From the IMG/VR virus record IMGVR_UViG_3300005529_000009, positions 1 to 64,000 of that record: a stretch of 64,000 nucleotides of DNA, one strand, 5' to 3'. Positions within the stretch are counted from its first letter, which is position 1; each line of letters begins with the position of its first letter. Below are positions 24,487 through 33,288 of this stretch, piece after piece. Below the pieces are notes generated by a model. That model was given only the letters and a program-made list of their open reading frames with translations, ran no database searches and was not told the DNA's origin. Source of the DNA: a virus. Made by a program: the position numbers and the translations under genes.

Positions 24487-25812
24487 TCACGGCGTCACGT
24501 TGACAATCACCGGCCCAACTGCACCGTACACATCGAAGGAAACAACGTTGCCAGCAACGGCCACTGGCACACTATTGTTCTGCGTATCTGTCGCGGTAAC
24601 ATGACTCGGAGGAGATGCCTCGGTCAGGTTGTAGGTGTAGGCACTGGAGGGCGGCCAAGTGCTGCCTTGTCCGACCCAAACGATATGCGTATGACTGCCG
24701 GATTTGTGCAGGGTAATCTGATAAAGCGGCACTGTACTTATTTCAGCGGCATCGAATGATGTAGTGCCTGCGCAAGCAGTCGTTATTGCCGCCATTGCCG
24801 TGGCCGCAGGAAGCGCCGAGTAAGTAAACGTGCCTCCTCCGGTATCCACCCAACTGAACAAACCAAACCCTGTATTGGAAATCGCCTCGTAAATGCAGCA
24901 CATATAGACTTGCGAGATAATCGCGCTGCCAAGGGTTTCCGCAATCACTACAGCCTTGAGGGCTTCGGTCGGCGCCTGATAACTTCCAGTAGGGGCGCCA
25001 ACTTCATTCGCATAAATTGGCTTGCCGTTTCCAGCCGAGGAAACAAATGAGGAGCACAAAGAAGTAAAAATATCTGGTGTATTGCCAGAATAGCTATACG
25101 GATGAAACCCAATCCCAGCAAGATCGGACCAAACCGTTATGTCAGAAGCTATGGCTGCAACGAATGTATCAGGATCTATGAAACCAGAACCACCGCCCGG
25201 AGAAAGTCCACCAGTAATAATTTGCGCCGATGAATTGGAGGCGATAATCGCCGGTACAGCCGCATTGACAAGCGCCGAGTAGTTCGTCGTACTGGCGGCT
25301 GGCGCCCAGGAATATTGCCCAGCCCCATTCGAGATATTTTCTTCATTCCATATTTCAAAAATGAAATTGCTTGTTCCATAGTGAGCAACACATGTGTTGG
25401 CATAATTCACAAAAGCAGTTCGTCCCGTAGCATCTGCAGGTCCGGTATAATAACTACTTTCGTAAAGAGTATTGCTATATGCAAATACCACACTGACGGT
25501 AATGCCAGCAGTAGTCACCCCGGTAATCGAACTATCGTGCGGAAAACTGTAAACGCCTTTGCTGGTTTCTATATCCGGCCAATCACATATATCCATCCGC
25601 AGAACAGTAGCGCCCAATGCCTGACAAACCGCGGTATTGGTCGCACCAGAAATCGGATGCGCACCGTCATCATCGATAGTTGCGTGCGAATTGATGCCCC
25701 ATAACGGTAATGTAGTTGCATTGGTGAACAACGTCGATGCGTTGATGCTGTAAAGTGGCGTTAGCTGCACGACCCCAACAGGGATCGATTGAATAACCGC
25801 CCCCGGCATCAC
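24487..25812 (-). CDS. Clan GH-A glycoside hydrolase, probable tail depolymerase
   Basis: 441 residues. The middle resembles (beta/alpha)8 glycosidases: LRMDICDWPDIETSKGVYSF, then the acid/base motif FIFEIWNEEN (Glu after Asn), GGLSPGGGSGFIDPDTFVAA, GIGFHPYSY and a second Glu in PIYANEVGAP as the nucleophile. The C-terminal 80 residues are beta-rich (ITLHKSGSHTHIVWVGQG). Among tail genes this would digest a capsular or exopolysaccharide of the host. GH39/GH5-like; the family number is not certain. Confidence 0.75.
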   Translation of the reverse strand: MMPGAVIQSIPVGVVQLTPLYSINASTLFTNATTLPLWGINSHATIDDDGAHPISGATNTAVCQALGATVLRMDICDWPDIETSKGVYSFPHDSSITGVTTAGITVSVVFAYSNTLYESSYYTGPADATGRTAFVNYANTCVAHYGTSNFIFEIWNEENISNGAGQYSWAPAASTTNYSALVNAAVPAIIASNSSAQIITGGLSPGGGSGFIDPDTFVAAIASDITVWSDLAGIGFHPYSYSGNTPDIFTSLCSSFVSSAGNGKPIYANEVGAPTGSYQAPTEALKAVVIAETLGSAIISQVYMCCIYEAISNTGFGLFSWVDTGGGTFTYSALPAATAMAAITTACAGTTSFDAAEISTVPLYQITLHKSGSHTHIVWVGQGSTWPPSSAYTYNLTEASPPSHVTATDTQNNSVPVAVAGNVVSFDVYGAVGPVIVNVTP

Positions 25813-26603
25813 ATCACCAATAAAGCTTGCGGAGGTAGTGAAGGAGTGGTCACCGGCGTAATGGAAGAATTATAGGTAAAGATGATTACGCCTGGCTGAC
25901 TGGTTCCAGGAGAACCACCGCTAAATGCTCCGCCAGCCGCTGCCCCGTAGAGTCCTCCGTTCCCGCCGTTGCCCGCACTTGAGCCGCCGCCTCCGCCGCC
26001 GCCCGATCCGGCAGAACCGCCCGCCGTCAAAGTCCATTCAGCTCCAGGCGAACCATTCGTTTGTGCGGCGCCACCAGCTCCACCCGAGCCGTTATCGCCG
26101 TTACCGCCGGTCCCGCCGACGCCCCCGCTGATGTCGCCGCCGACGCCACCATTGCCGTTTGGTCCCGCCGCACCACCGCCGCCCGCACCGCCGCCGCCCG
26201 TGCGTGTACCGCCGTTTCCGCCGGTAAAAGTCGTCTTGCCAAAGGAATTGGTTCCGTGCGTTGCTCCCGTAGCGGTCGTCGCCGTATTGCCGCCCGAAGC
26301 AAGTATCGTCGTCCCGACAGTGTTATCCGTGAAAACCGTGTCGGCAGTTCCTGCTGATCCAATTGATCCCAAGGTGCCGCCAGCGACTCCAATTTGCAGC
26401 GTGATGGAGTCGCCTTTCGCCATGCCCCCAAACCATGACACGCTATTATCCCCGAGAGCATAACTTCCACCTGCTCCGCCCCCGCCACTGCCCGAACTGT
26501 TGCCCGCCGCACCGATTGCCTCGACCGAAATTATCGAGACAAAATCAGACGGGATTGTGAACGATGTCCCGCTGGTTATCGCAACAACACCAACCGAACC
26601 CAT
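25809..26603 (-). CDS. Gly-rich tail fibre protein
   Basis: 264 residues. A beta N-terminus (GVVAITSGTSFTIPSDFVSI) leads into a long region of GGxGG-type repeats from about residue 130 to 245, then a short strand end (GVIIFTYNSS). This composition matches glycine-rich fibre domains whose polyglycine helices bundle and whose loops bind receptors. Its stop overlaps the glycosidase start. Confidence 0.7.
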   Translation of the reverse strand: MGSVGVVAITSGTSFTIPSDFVSIISVEAIGAAGNSSGSGGGGAGGSYALGDNSVSWFGGMAKGDSITLQIGVAGGTLGSIGSAGTADTVFTDNTVGTTILASGGNTATTATGATHGTNSFGKTTFTGGNGGTRTGGGGAGGGGAAGPNGNGGVGGDISGGVGGTGGNGDNGSGGAGGAAQTNGSPGAEWTLTAGGSAGSGGGGGGGSSAGNGGNGGLYGAAAGGAFSGGSPGTSQPGVIIFTYNSSITPVTTPSLPPQALLVM

Positions 26604-27038
26604 TTAACGCAGCAACATATTCGGCGGTTGGCAATTGGACACGCCCGGCTTTAACCTGTCGTCCGGCAATGCCGATTCCAGAACCGACTTCATACACGCA
26701 TCGCAAATCACCGGCTCGAAAGCATGATCGGTGATTTTCAGAACCTTGCGTAATGGCTCGTAGTCAGTTGAATTACGCGGTTTTCCGGAGTGCTTCATGG
26801 TGATGGTGAACGGCTTCAAGCACCACTGACACACATCAGCAAGCAAAGACCCCACCGGCCCATGCGGGCGCCGGGGTTCCAAGCTTTTAAGTTTTTGTTC
26901 GGGGGTCAAAGACACTTGCTTGGGTGCAAGTGCCTGCTGGCGCATTTCTTCGGTAAAGCCGTTAGCAAGAGGGCGCGGCTTTTCTTGCTGCGCCCTCCAG
27001 TCATCGTAGATTTGCTTCCAACGCGGGACTTCTGCCAT
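26604..27038 (-). CDS. Zinc-knuckle phage protein, 144 aa
   Basis: A basic N-terminal helix (MAEVPRWKQIYDDWRAQQEK) is followed by VCQWCLKPFTITMKHSGKP and PVICDACMKSV, two Cys-x2-Cys pairs that can hold one zinc. Located between fibre and structural genes. Function unknown. Confidence 0.55.
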   Translation of the reverse strand: MAEVPRWKQIYDDWRAQQEKPRPLANGFTEEMRQQALAPKQVSLTPEQKLKSLEPRRPHGPVGSLLADVCQWCLKPFTITMKHSGKPRNSTDYEPLRKVLKITDHAFEPVICDACMKSVLESALPDDRLKPGVSNCQPPNMLLR

Positions 27039-27073
27039 TATAGGCTCATAGAACTCCCGCTAAACCATTGATA

Positions 27074-27586
27074 TTAAAGCGGCTCATATATTGCATGCAC
27101 GCCTATACTTCCGGGCGTACCCCCAGTGAACGCACTGAGCGACACTTCCCCGAGCGACGCGGTATTGCCCACGATGTCCACGCACTCATCCCACTTATTT
27201 GCGCGCCAGAAATACACACCACCGAACGCATTGAGCGAGCAGTTCATCAAATGCAGAGTGCTTGAACGTTGCGGAACGGTCGTGGCGCCATTCCCCGTAA
27301 CAGGTGCCGCCGCAAGCGCTGCGGTCGCGGTGTCCATCGCCGCATCCATGCCACCCGTGCCGAAGACAATCGAAGTCGCGGCAACGGTGGAGTCGCGCGA
27401 GAGGATCATGTAAGTAGGCGAAGAAGACGACGCAGCTTGTCCCGAGATGGAAATCTCATGGACTTTGTTCTGCTGGGTAGCGGTGCCCCCCTGAAGGAAG
27501 AAGGGAAAGGTGGTAGCGACAAGGTTGGTCGTGTCCGCGGTCGCGGTAGGCGTAATGGTGGTATAGGAGATGATGCGGCGAGCCAT
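27074..27586 (-). CDS. Virion structural protein, 170 aa
   Basis: Starts MARRIISYTTITPTATADTT. The body is Ser/Thr/Ala-rich and beta-stranded (KVHEISISGQAASSSSPTYM), ending with NASLGEVSLSAFTGGTPGSI-like turns. I recognise this type from structural modules of rhizobial phages, where it is of unknown function. Possibly a head or tail decoration protein. Confidence 0.6.
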   Translation of the reverse strand: MARRIISYTTITPTATADTTNLVATTFPFFLQGGTATQQNKVHEISISGQAASSSSPTYMILSRDSTVAATSIVFGTGGMDAAMDTATAALAAAPVTGNGATTVPQRSSTLHLMNCSLNAFGGVYFWRANKWDECVDIVGNTASLGEVSLSAFTGGTPGSIGVHAIYEPL

Positions 27587-27650
27587 AGGGCTGTCCTTTC
27601 AGTTGATGGGGAGTTGCGCGCCGCGCGGGATGAAAGCGACAGCCTGCCGC

Positions 27651-27992
27651 TTAGATTTGAACTATCGCGATTTTCCGCAGATAGTTTTCAATCCGTTGCT
27701 TGAACGGAATGCATTCATGCGTAAGCTTGAAATTCACTGCGCAATTATCACAAATGTACTTGTCGCACTTTGGACAGGTATTGCGCGGACGAACACGGTC
27801 GGGCCGAAGAACTATTTGCTTCTGACAGTGCGAGCAGGACTTGGTTCCCGCCTCGAACTTCTTTCCCTTGCCGAAAATCTCATGGGCGTGGAATGGAATA
27901 CCGCCCTTCAGACACTGCGCTTCGGTAAGTCCGGGACTTTCCGAGTGGTCGATTAAGAGGTAGCTTTCGCCGTCGTTACGCCGCCTGGGCAT
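27651..27992 (-). CDS. Zinc-finger phage protein, 113 aa
   Basis: Contains GESYLLIDHSESPGL, then KSCSHCQKQIVL, NTCPKCDKYICDNC and a final HEC: three Cys pairs plus His, enough for two zinc ions. I recognise the overall pattern (short acidic opening, SCSHCQ, CPKCDKYICD) from structural regions of many alphaproteobacterial phages. Role unknown; it overlaps the upstream gene by 17 bp. Confidence 0.7.
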   Translation of the reverse strand: MPRRRNDGESYLLIDHSESPGLTEAQCLKGGIPFHAHEIFGKGKKFEAGTKSCSHCQKQIVLRPDRVRPRNTCPKCDKYICDNCAVNFKLTHECIPFKQRIENYLRKIAIVQI

Positions 27993-29049
27993 CTTTTTGC
28001 TTTAGCTCTTCCCATCCAGCGACCAGGTTCTCGAATGTGTCTTTCTTCCAGAGAAAGCGCTGATCAGGCCGCGCCCACGGGAATTGCTCACCAATCTTGA
28101 CCCCGTGGCAATCGCGCCAGAATAACCCGGTATTCGGTTCGTAATCCGGCCCGATGTCGGTAGGAACCACTTCAACCCAAGGAAAGTCACTGAACTGACA
28201 TAACGCAATCGGGCCGTTGGCAATCAGCCAATTAGTCTTGGCTTCCTGATAAGCGGCCATACGGCAGTGCAAGTCCTTGGACGCATCCGGCCATGTCTCC
28301 CAGCGCCCTAACGGTTCATCGGCCTTCGCGGTATCTCGAATGAAGACTACCTTCTCGCCCTGCTCTTGCAGGTACCGGCCGAATCTCGTCCATGCTTCAA
28401 TGTTGCTATTACGCGCCGGCCAATGGTCGGCTTCTCGCAAGGTAATAGTGACATAACCGGGAAATTTTGACCGCTTGGTCGTCCGAAGTTTCGGTATCTT
28501 CTGCCCGACCTGCCACGCCATCACAATCTCGCGGGCGACAAACATTTCTCTACGAGTACCGTAAATCGCTTTCTCGTCCTCTACCGCGCCGATAAGAGAC
28601 AGCGCCGGTCTAAAAACGTTATTCAGCCACGCCATTCGATTAGGATCGGACTTGGTTCTTTCAGGATCGGCACCGAACCAGAACCCGACTTTCAATGGGG
28701 CGGGTGCCCCTTCCCGCACCCTTTGCATCTCCGCAGTAATCAACCAAACGATAAAATCAAAGCCAAGTGGATCATGGGCCATCGAGTAGACCACATGACT
28801 GACATCAAGGCTCGGATCAGGTTTAGGCAGCGACCAATTCAGGATCGAGGCTTCCAACCGTTTCCGCAATGCAGTTATTGCCTGATACGCCGCACGCTCT
28901 AAATGAATAACCCCCGCATAATCCGCACAAGCAATTCTGTCATCTTCGGCGTCAATCATAACAACCGAAACGTGATCGAACCGCCGAGTCTTGGCGAGAT
29001 AGTAATAGTTCTCCAGGATTTCGAGGATTTCAGGACTGGACTCAGGCAC
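27976..29049 (-). CDS. Paralogue A of a two-copy protein family (possible glycosyltransferase-like)
   Basis: 357 residues from GTG 29049. It shares a clear core with the 29629-30666 product: PGY[VI]TITLREADHW, then [NR]S..[NL].W..FGRYL and [FW]..NGP[IV][AS]L..FSD[FA]PW. The order of strands and the NGP-SL-FSD element suggest a nucleotide-sugar-type enzyme fold, but no diagnostic motif is complete. The pair flanks a methyltransferase gene. Function inferred only as possible glycan or protein modification of the virion or host surface. Confidence 0.6.
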   Translation of the reverse strand: MPESSPEILEILENYYYLAKTRRFDHVSVVMIDAEDDRIACADYAGVIHLERAAYQAITALRKRLEASILNWSLPKPDPSLDVSHVVYSMAHDPLGFDFIVWLITAEMQRVREGAPAPLKVGFWFGADPERTKSDPNRMAWLNNVFRPALSLIGAVEDEKAIYGTRREMFVAREIVMAWQVGQKIPKLRTTKRSKFPGYVTITLREADHWPARNSNIEAWTRFGRYLQEQGEKVVFIRDTAKADEPLGRWETWPDASKDLHCRMAAYQEAKTNWLIANGPIALCQFSDFPWVEVVPTDIGPDYEPNTGLFWRDCHGVKIGEQFPWARPDQRFLWKKDTFENLVAGWEELKQKDAQAA

Positions 29050-29632
29050 GATAGAGAATCCCGATCCCCATCAAAGAATCCTCGGTAATGATTTCCTCGT
29101 GGCGATATTTACGTTTGATCTCTTGCCACAAACGGGGGACATCAACCGAAAGCCCATCGTGCGATTGCACTTCGGAAGGCGCCGCGATGTCATGCAAAAC
29201 AACCATCCGTGCCATTGGTGAATAGAACAGGAAGTCCCGCTTTACGGCCTCGTAGCTGTGGTCCGCATCAATAACCACGGCGTGATAAGGGGCGTGCTCA
29301 CTTACCCGCTTGATGACTTCCGCCGCACTACTCGGCCCAAAGACCGCGCTGACATCCCGGCCGATGGATTTAAGCCTCTTTAATGCAGCCAGGAGGATCG
29401 CCGTAGAACCATCATCGCCAAAAGGACCGCCGGGAAAATCCACGGCAACGCCTCTTGAACCCATGGGCAACGCTTGCATAATCCGTTCAAAGCTGCCCCC
29501 ATACCGCGCTCCGATTTCCAGATAGGAGCGAACCCCCTCCCTCTGAAACACTTCAATCAGGCGATCAAGCTCGTCGGGATGCTGTAGCGGTTTGGCGTAG
29601 GACTCATTGGCAATGCCGGGAAACATATTCAT
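29042..29632 (-). CDS. SAM-dependent methyltransferase
   Basis: 196 residues from ATG 29632 (ATGA overlap). Motif I is YLEIGARYGGSF, followed by RGVAVDFPGG, and the post-II region VVIDADHSYEAVKRDFLFYS with MVVLHDIAAP, the order seen in class I methyltransferases related to CmcI/TylF-type and rhamnosyl O-methyltransferases. Sandwiched between the two paralogues at 27976 and 29629, it may methylate the product of their reaction. Confidence 0.75.
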   Translation of the reverse strand: MNMFPGIANESYAKPLQHPDELDRLIEVFQREGVRSYLEIGARYGGSFERIMQALPMGSRGVAVDFPGGPFGDDGSTAILLAALKRLKSIGRDVSAVFGPSSAAEVIKRVSEHAPYHAVVIDADHSYEAVKRDFLFYSPMARMVVLHDIAAPSEVQSHDGLSVDVPRLWQEIKRKYRHEEIITEDSLMGIGILYRA

Positions 29633-30666
29633 GCGGCGCTCACCAATTTCGAGTCCCACGCCGCTACCAAGTTCTCATATGTATCCGGCTTCCAGATAAT
29701 ACGCTGGTTCTGTTTCGCCCAAGGATACTGCTCCCCGAAGGACATGCCCGCAGTTTTCTGCCAGAAATCCTCCGCCTCCTTTGGATCGATCGTTACGAAT
29801 TGCATCCACGGTGCGTCGGAAAAGACGGCTAGACTCACTGGCCCGTTGGAAACAAAGAAGTTCATCTTCGCTTCGTCGTATAGGGCTAGACGGTCCTCCA
29901 AGTTGACAGAGGCCTCCGGGCAGGTCTTAAGACCGCGGAATGATTCAAATGCCTTGCTCGTATCGCGAACAACAACGACCTTTTCCCCTACACCCTCGAG
30001 ATACCGCCCGAACTGATACCAGTCGTTCAATCGGCTATTGCGTTCCGACCAATGATCGGCCTCGCGGAGCGTAATAGTGATGTAGCCGGGGAAGAGAGAT
30101 TTCTTGCTCGGGATGAATTTCGGGACTTCTTCACCATCCCGCGCCGCTTGAACCACGTCCTTGACGACGTAGCTTTCCTTGTACCAGCCGTGCGGGTCGG
30201 CAACCTCAACCCCGCCGAACATCTTTAACAGCGGCCGGAAGATATTATTGAGGTAGTTTTGTCTTGCTTCCCGCTGCGGAATCCCGTCCGGGTTTCTTCC
30301 CTCCCAGAAGCAGACTTTCAAAGGACCGTCAGCCTTGAAGCGCTTTCGGGTCATTTCCGCGTTGATCAGCCAGACCAGAAAATCGAACCCCAGCGGACAC
30401 GTCAGCATCGAGTAGACAAAGTAGCTGGCGTCGAGAACCGGATTTCTGGGAGGAAGCATCCAGTTTTCCATCGACTGCCGCAATTGACCGCCGATGTTTG
30501 TTATGGCCTCCAATAAGAGATATTGCATGGTGATGTGGCCGCCATGCCCGCCATAGGGCACGCCGGTTTTCCCCACCATCGTCACCGCGGCGGCTTCGTA
30601 GGGGTTCTTTTTGGCTTCGTCCAGATAATGCTGGAGAAAGTCAACAATCTGCTGATTGGCTGCCAC
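29629..30666 (-). CDS. Paralogue B of a two-copy protein family (possible glycosyltransferase-like)
   Basis: 345 residues. Shares the core FPGYITITLREADHW and the C-terminal YPWAKQNQRIIWKPDTYENL with 27976-29049 (there FPWARPDQRFLWKKDTFENL). The N-terminal parts differ more. Duplication followed by divergence is the simplest origin. The substrate is not known. It is preceded by the structural protein 30691-31197 and coupled to the methyltransferase by ATGA. Confidence 0.6.
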   Translation of the reverse strand: MAANQQIVDFLQHYLDEAKKNPYEAAAVTMVGKTGVPYGGHGGHITMQYLLLEAITNIGGQLRQSMENWMLPPRNPVLDASYFVYSMLTCPLGFDFLVWLINAEMTRKRFKADGPLKVCFWEGRNPDGIPQREARQNYLNNIFRPLLKMFGGVEVADPHGWYKESYVVKDVVQAARDGEEVPKFIPSKKSLFPGYITITLREADHWSERNSRLNDWYQFGRYLEGVGEKVVVVRDTSKAFESFRGLKTCPEASVNLEDRLALYDEAKMNFFVSNGPVSLAVFSDAPWMQFVTIDPKEAEDFWQKTAGMSFGEQYPWAKQNQRIIWKPDTYENLVAAWDSKLVSAA

Positions 30667-30690
30667 GTCTCACCTTTATTTGCCTAGTCC

Positions 30691-31197
30691 CTAGGCGACA
30701 TTCGCCACCGTGACCCCGTTCGGGGGGCTTGCGGAGGAAGGAAGTGGAATGTTGATGCTGACTGTATTGTTTGAGGTATTGACCGAGAGAACTTCGACCT
30801 GGGCGAAGTTGCCATTGTTCATCTGCACAGTGATGAACTGATCGACGGAAAATCCACTTACGGACGCGAGATAAAGTGTGGACGCGCCGGAAGCGGCATA
30901 TTGCGCTAACTGTGTAGACGCTGGGCTGCTTTCGTCCGCCGTAAAAGCCTCTACACTAGCAAATTGGATAGGGAGCGGGTCTGGCGGGAGAATAATAGTC
31001 AAAAGCTGAGGCTGCGGCGTGTCGAGGCAAGTTCTGCAAAAAAGCAGGTATTTGTTTATCAGTTGCGTTCCGGTGTAATCATATTGCCACGAGAGACTTC
31101 GAAAATTCTCCCAAATTCCGCAACGCTGACACACGCCAAATGCTGATGGGTCAGAAGAATTAGCGATAGCCCTCCCGGCGCGCGATGCGTAAGCCAT
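30691..31197 (-). CDS. Virion protein with Cys-pair domain, 168 aa
   Basis: VCQRCGIWENFRSLSWQYDY and LLFCRTCLDTPQPQLLTIIL form two Cys-x2-Cys pairs with the linking Trp-Gln-Tyr segment and the PPDPLPI ending that I recognise from structural proteins of many alphaproteobacterial phages. The C-terminal half is beta-rich (STLYLASVSGFSVDQFITVQ). Probably a tail or head completion component. Its ATG overlaps the HNH stop (TGATG). Confidence 0.7.
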   Translation of the reverse strand: MAYASRAGRAIANSSDPSAFGVCQRCGIWENFRSLSWQYDYTGTQLINKYLLFCRTCLDTPQPQLLTIILPPDPLPIQFASVEAFTADESSPASTQLAQYAASGASTLYLASVSGFSVDQFITVQMNNGNFAQVEVLSVNTSNNTVSINIPLPSSASPPNGVTVANVA

Positions 31198-31673
31198 CAG
31201 GCGGCCCTTGCAAACTCGCCAAAGGCAGCGCGAGCCTCCTTCAGATATGCGTCATGCGCCAACTCTGGACTGTCGTAGATCCCGAGGTATTTGGTTTTTC
31301 CGCAGAGGTGGATGTAAGACACCCACTTATTGTGATGCTTGACTACGCCCTTATAGCCACTTTTGTTGTTTGGTCGGCGCCTCATATTTCCAGCATTCTG
31401 CTGGGGCCGCGCTTCGCGCAAATTACACCAACGATTATCCGACCTCTCACCGTTTATGTGGTCGATATCTTCTGGCCATCGACCGACCATCAATACAAAT
31501 GCGATGCGATGTGCAAAGGTGTGCATACCGTCGATGCTTAGTTCGATGTAACCACCAGAATGTTTGCTACCCGCAATCTTTCCAGCGCGAACACGAGGCC
31601 GAGCTTTCCACCGGAGTAACCCAGTGTCAGGATCGTAGACGATTAACTCTCTCAGGCGCTCAACGCTGAGCAT
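31197..31673 (-). CDS. HNH homing endonuclease with AP2 domain
   Basis: 158 residues from ATG 31673, chosen because GGAG precedes it by four bases; a GTG at 31685 overlapping the upstream stop is the alternative. HNH core: DIDHINGERSDNRWCNLREA. AP2-like C-terminus: KWVSYIHLCGKTKYLGIYDS, ending ARAAFGEFARAA. Inserted between two adaptor/structural genes with its stop overlapping the next start. Confidence 0.9.
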   Translation of the reverse strand: MLSVERLRELIVYDPDTGLLRWKARPRVRAGKIAGSKHSGGYIELSIDGMHTFAHRIAFVLMVGRWPEDIDHINGERSDNRWCNLREARPQQNAGNMRRRPNNKSGYKGVVKHHNKWVSYIHLCGKTKYLGIYDSPELAHDAYLKEARAAFGEFARAA

Positions 31674-31681
31674 TTGACTCC

Positions 31682-32368
31682 TCACGGCCTAAAATAATTA
31701 TCCAGGGCCGGCGACACATACAACGGCACATTCTCAGTGTACTGTTTGGAGAATTTGCCCCAAGCGTCGAGATAGTCTGCCTTGCGGATCGCCTCTAGCG
31801 ATGGAGCGAAGTGCCTTGCTAAGCGATACGCGAGTCCTGCGGCAAAGGCGTCAAGCGCAAGGTAAGGAACGTCTGGCTGGTTTCCGCCTGCAAACGTCGC
31901 ATCTTGAATTTGACTGTAGGACCAGAAGTTCAACGTATAGGTCGCATTGCCATCGGGAATTGGCCAAAGTGTAATAGTTGGGGAGAGGATACGATCAAAC
32001 CAATATGAAGTCGGAAAGCCTTGTTGCGTCGGATACGAGAGCGAGGCGTAATCAGTTCGCGAGAATGGGGTGATGAACCGATTGAGTGCGGGTGAGTCGA
32101 CGGAGATGTACGCTTCCGTTATCATCACGACGCTAGACGGAATGCTGTAAGTGCCCGTGCCCTGTGTCAATGCCTGCTGTTGTAGAGTTTCCTTCCACAA
32201 CAGAATGCCGTCATTGGCCCATTCAGCTTGAAGAAGATTGCCTTCGAGCCTGAGTTGTAGGCAATGGTCCTGGGTCAGGGCCGCAGGCTTGATCTGAATA
32301 CGCGACCATGCGTTTAATGCGAGGTCGGCAATTGATGGGGCGAATGCGGTAGTCCCACTCGTCGTCAT
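31682..32368 (-). CDS. Adaptor/connector protein, gp4-like
   Basis: 228 residues from ATG 32368 (TGATG overlap). N-terminal helix region SIADLALNAWSRIQIKPAAL, then EWANDGILLWKETLQQQALT, SYWFDRILSPTITLWPIPDG and the C-terminal helices YLALDAFAAGLAYRLARHFA and YLDAWGKFSKQYTENVPLYV. This helix-strand-helix plan is that of phage portal-binding adaptors. Second adaptor-like gene of the window (see 21220-21945). Confidence 0.6.
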   Translation of the reverse strand: MTTSGTTAFAPSIADLALNAWSRIQIKPAALTQDHCLQLRLEGNLLQAEWANDGILLWKETLQQQALTQGTGTYSIPSSVVMITEAYISVDSPALNRFITPFSRTDYASLSYPTQQGFPTSYWFDRILSPTITLWPIPDGNATYTLNFWSYSQIQDATFAGGNQPDVPYLALDAFAAGLAYRLARHFAPSLEAIRKADYLDAWGKFSKQYTENVPLYVSPALDNYFRP

Positions 32369-33027
32369 CAGTTGCCGAAGCCCAACCCAGCCTGCAGTAC
32401 GGTAATGGTCGCGTAAGATGAGGTCGTGTTGGTCGTTTGCGTCAGCCGCAGTGCAGTAACGGGAAACGAAAACGTATTGGTTGCGTCCAAGTTGGTCGTC
32501 TTGTTCGACATAATCGCATTGACCCACAACGCTGGGAACACACCATTCACCGGATTGTTGAGGTCTTCGTAGGTATATTCGACGTTGTACGTGATCGTTC
32601 CGCTGACGACGACACTCACCCCGAGATTAAGCGGCGTGGTATGGTAATCAGCGTTGAACCACGGCGTAGACGCAACGCCATTCGTACCAGCTTCGACGTT
32701 TCCAGAAGTCGCCGCATCGACCGAAATCTGCGTGACTGTCTTGAAGTCGTTACTGGTATAAACGGCAGAGCCGTTCGTGCCCTTAATGGCTTCGCTGATA
32801 TTTTGCTTAGTCCGATTGGTGCCGTAGATAGTAAAAGTCCGCGCCGTTTCGTTGCTGGTCGTGGTGATTGCAACGCGGCGCGGATTGTCAAGTGTTGCCA
32901 CCCCGCCAGACACCAGCGAGCCGGACAAAGTAAGATTGGTGGCTTGCGCGGGTGCCTGGGCGGTAGCGATGCCATTGGTCGTCAATGGCGACAACGGCCC
33001 AAGTTGGGTGAACCAAGGATTGGCCAT
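32368..33027 (-). CDS. Virion structural protein, 219 aa
   Basis: MANPWFTQLGPLSPLTTNGI opens a Thr/Asn/Ala-rich beta protein with RRVAITTTSNETARTFTIYG and GTITYNVEYTYEDLNNPVNG. I recognise the type from head-tail regions of rhizobial phages. It could be a head completion or decoration protein. No enzymatic motif. Confidence 0.65.
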   Translation of the reverse strand: MANPWFTQLGPLSPLTTNGIATAQAPAQATNLTLSGSLVSGGVATLDNPRRVAITTTSNETARTFTIYGTNRTKQNISEAIKGTNGSAVYTSNDFKTVTQISVDAATSGNVEAGTNGVASTPWFNADYHTTPLNLGVSVVVSGTITYNVEYTYEDLNNPVNGVFPALWVNAIMSNKTTNLDATNTFSFPVTALRLTQTTNTTSSYATITVLQAGLGFGN

Positions 33028-33288
33028 TTAGCCCTTCCCAATATTTGGGTACTTTGCGTGAACCTTCCGGCGCACAGCAGCTTGCTCTGACGGAGAGCCG
33101 TGCTGTGCAACGCGCGCCAAGGCGTTACGAGCGTGAGAAGCATCCGGGATTGGATAGCTTCCCGCACCCGCCCCCTTCGGACCTTCGCCCTTACCTGGAA
33201 GGGCGAAGTCCGATTTGGGCAGATGCTGACGCTCGCCAGCGGTCAAACGACCGCCGCTTGCGCGTTTATCGGCCGCCGCCGAGCTCAG
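33028..33288 (-). CDS. DUF6582-like phage protein with CTG start or frameshift
   Basis: 86 codons reading LSSAAADKRASGGRLTAGER, then LPKSDFALPGKGEG and SYPIPDASHARNALARVAQH, a domain common in phage morphogenesis regions. No ATG, GTG or TTG precedes the conserved part in this frame. A CTG at 33288 overlaps the stop of the upstream gene as CTGA, in the same geometry as ATGA and TTGA junctions elsewhere. Alternatives are a programmed or accidental frameshift that fuses it to 33285-33602. Confidence 0.65.
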   Translation of the reverse strand: MSSAAADKRASGGRLTAGERQHLPKSDFALPGKGEGPKGAGAGSYPIPDASHARNALARVAQHGSPSEQAAVRRKVHAKYPNIGKG

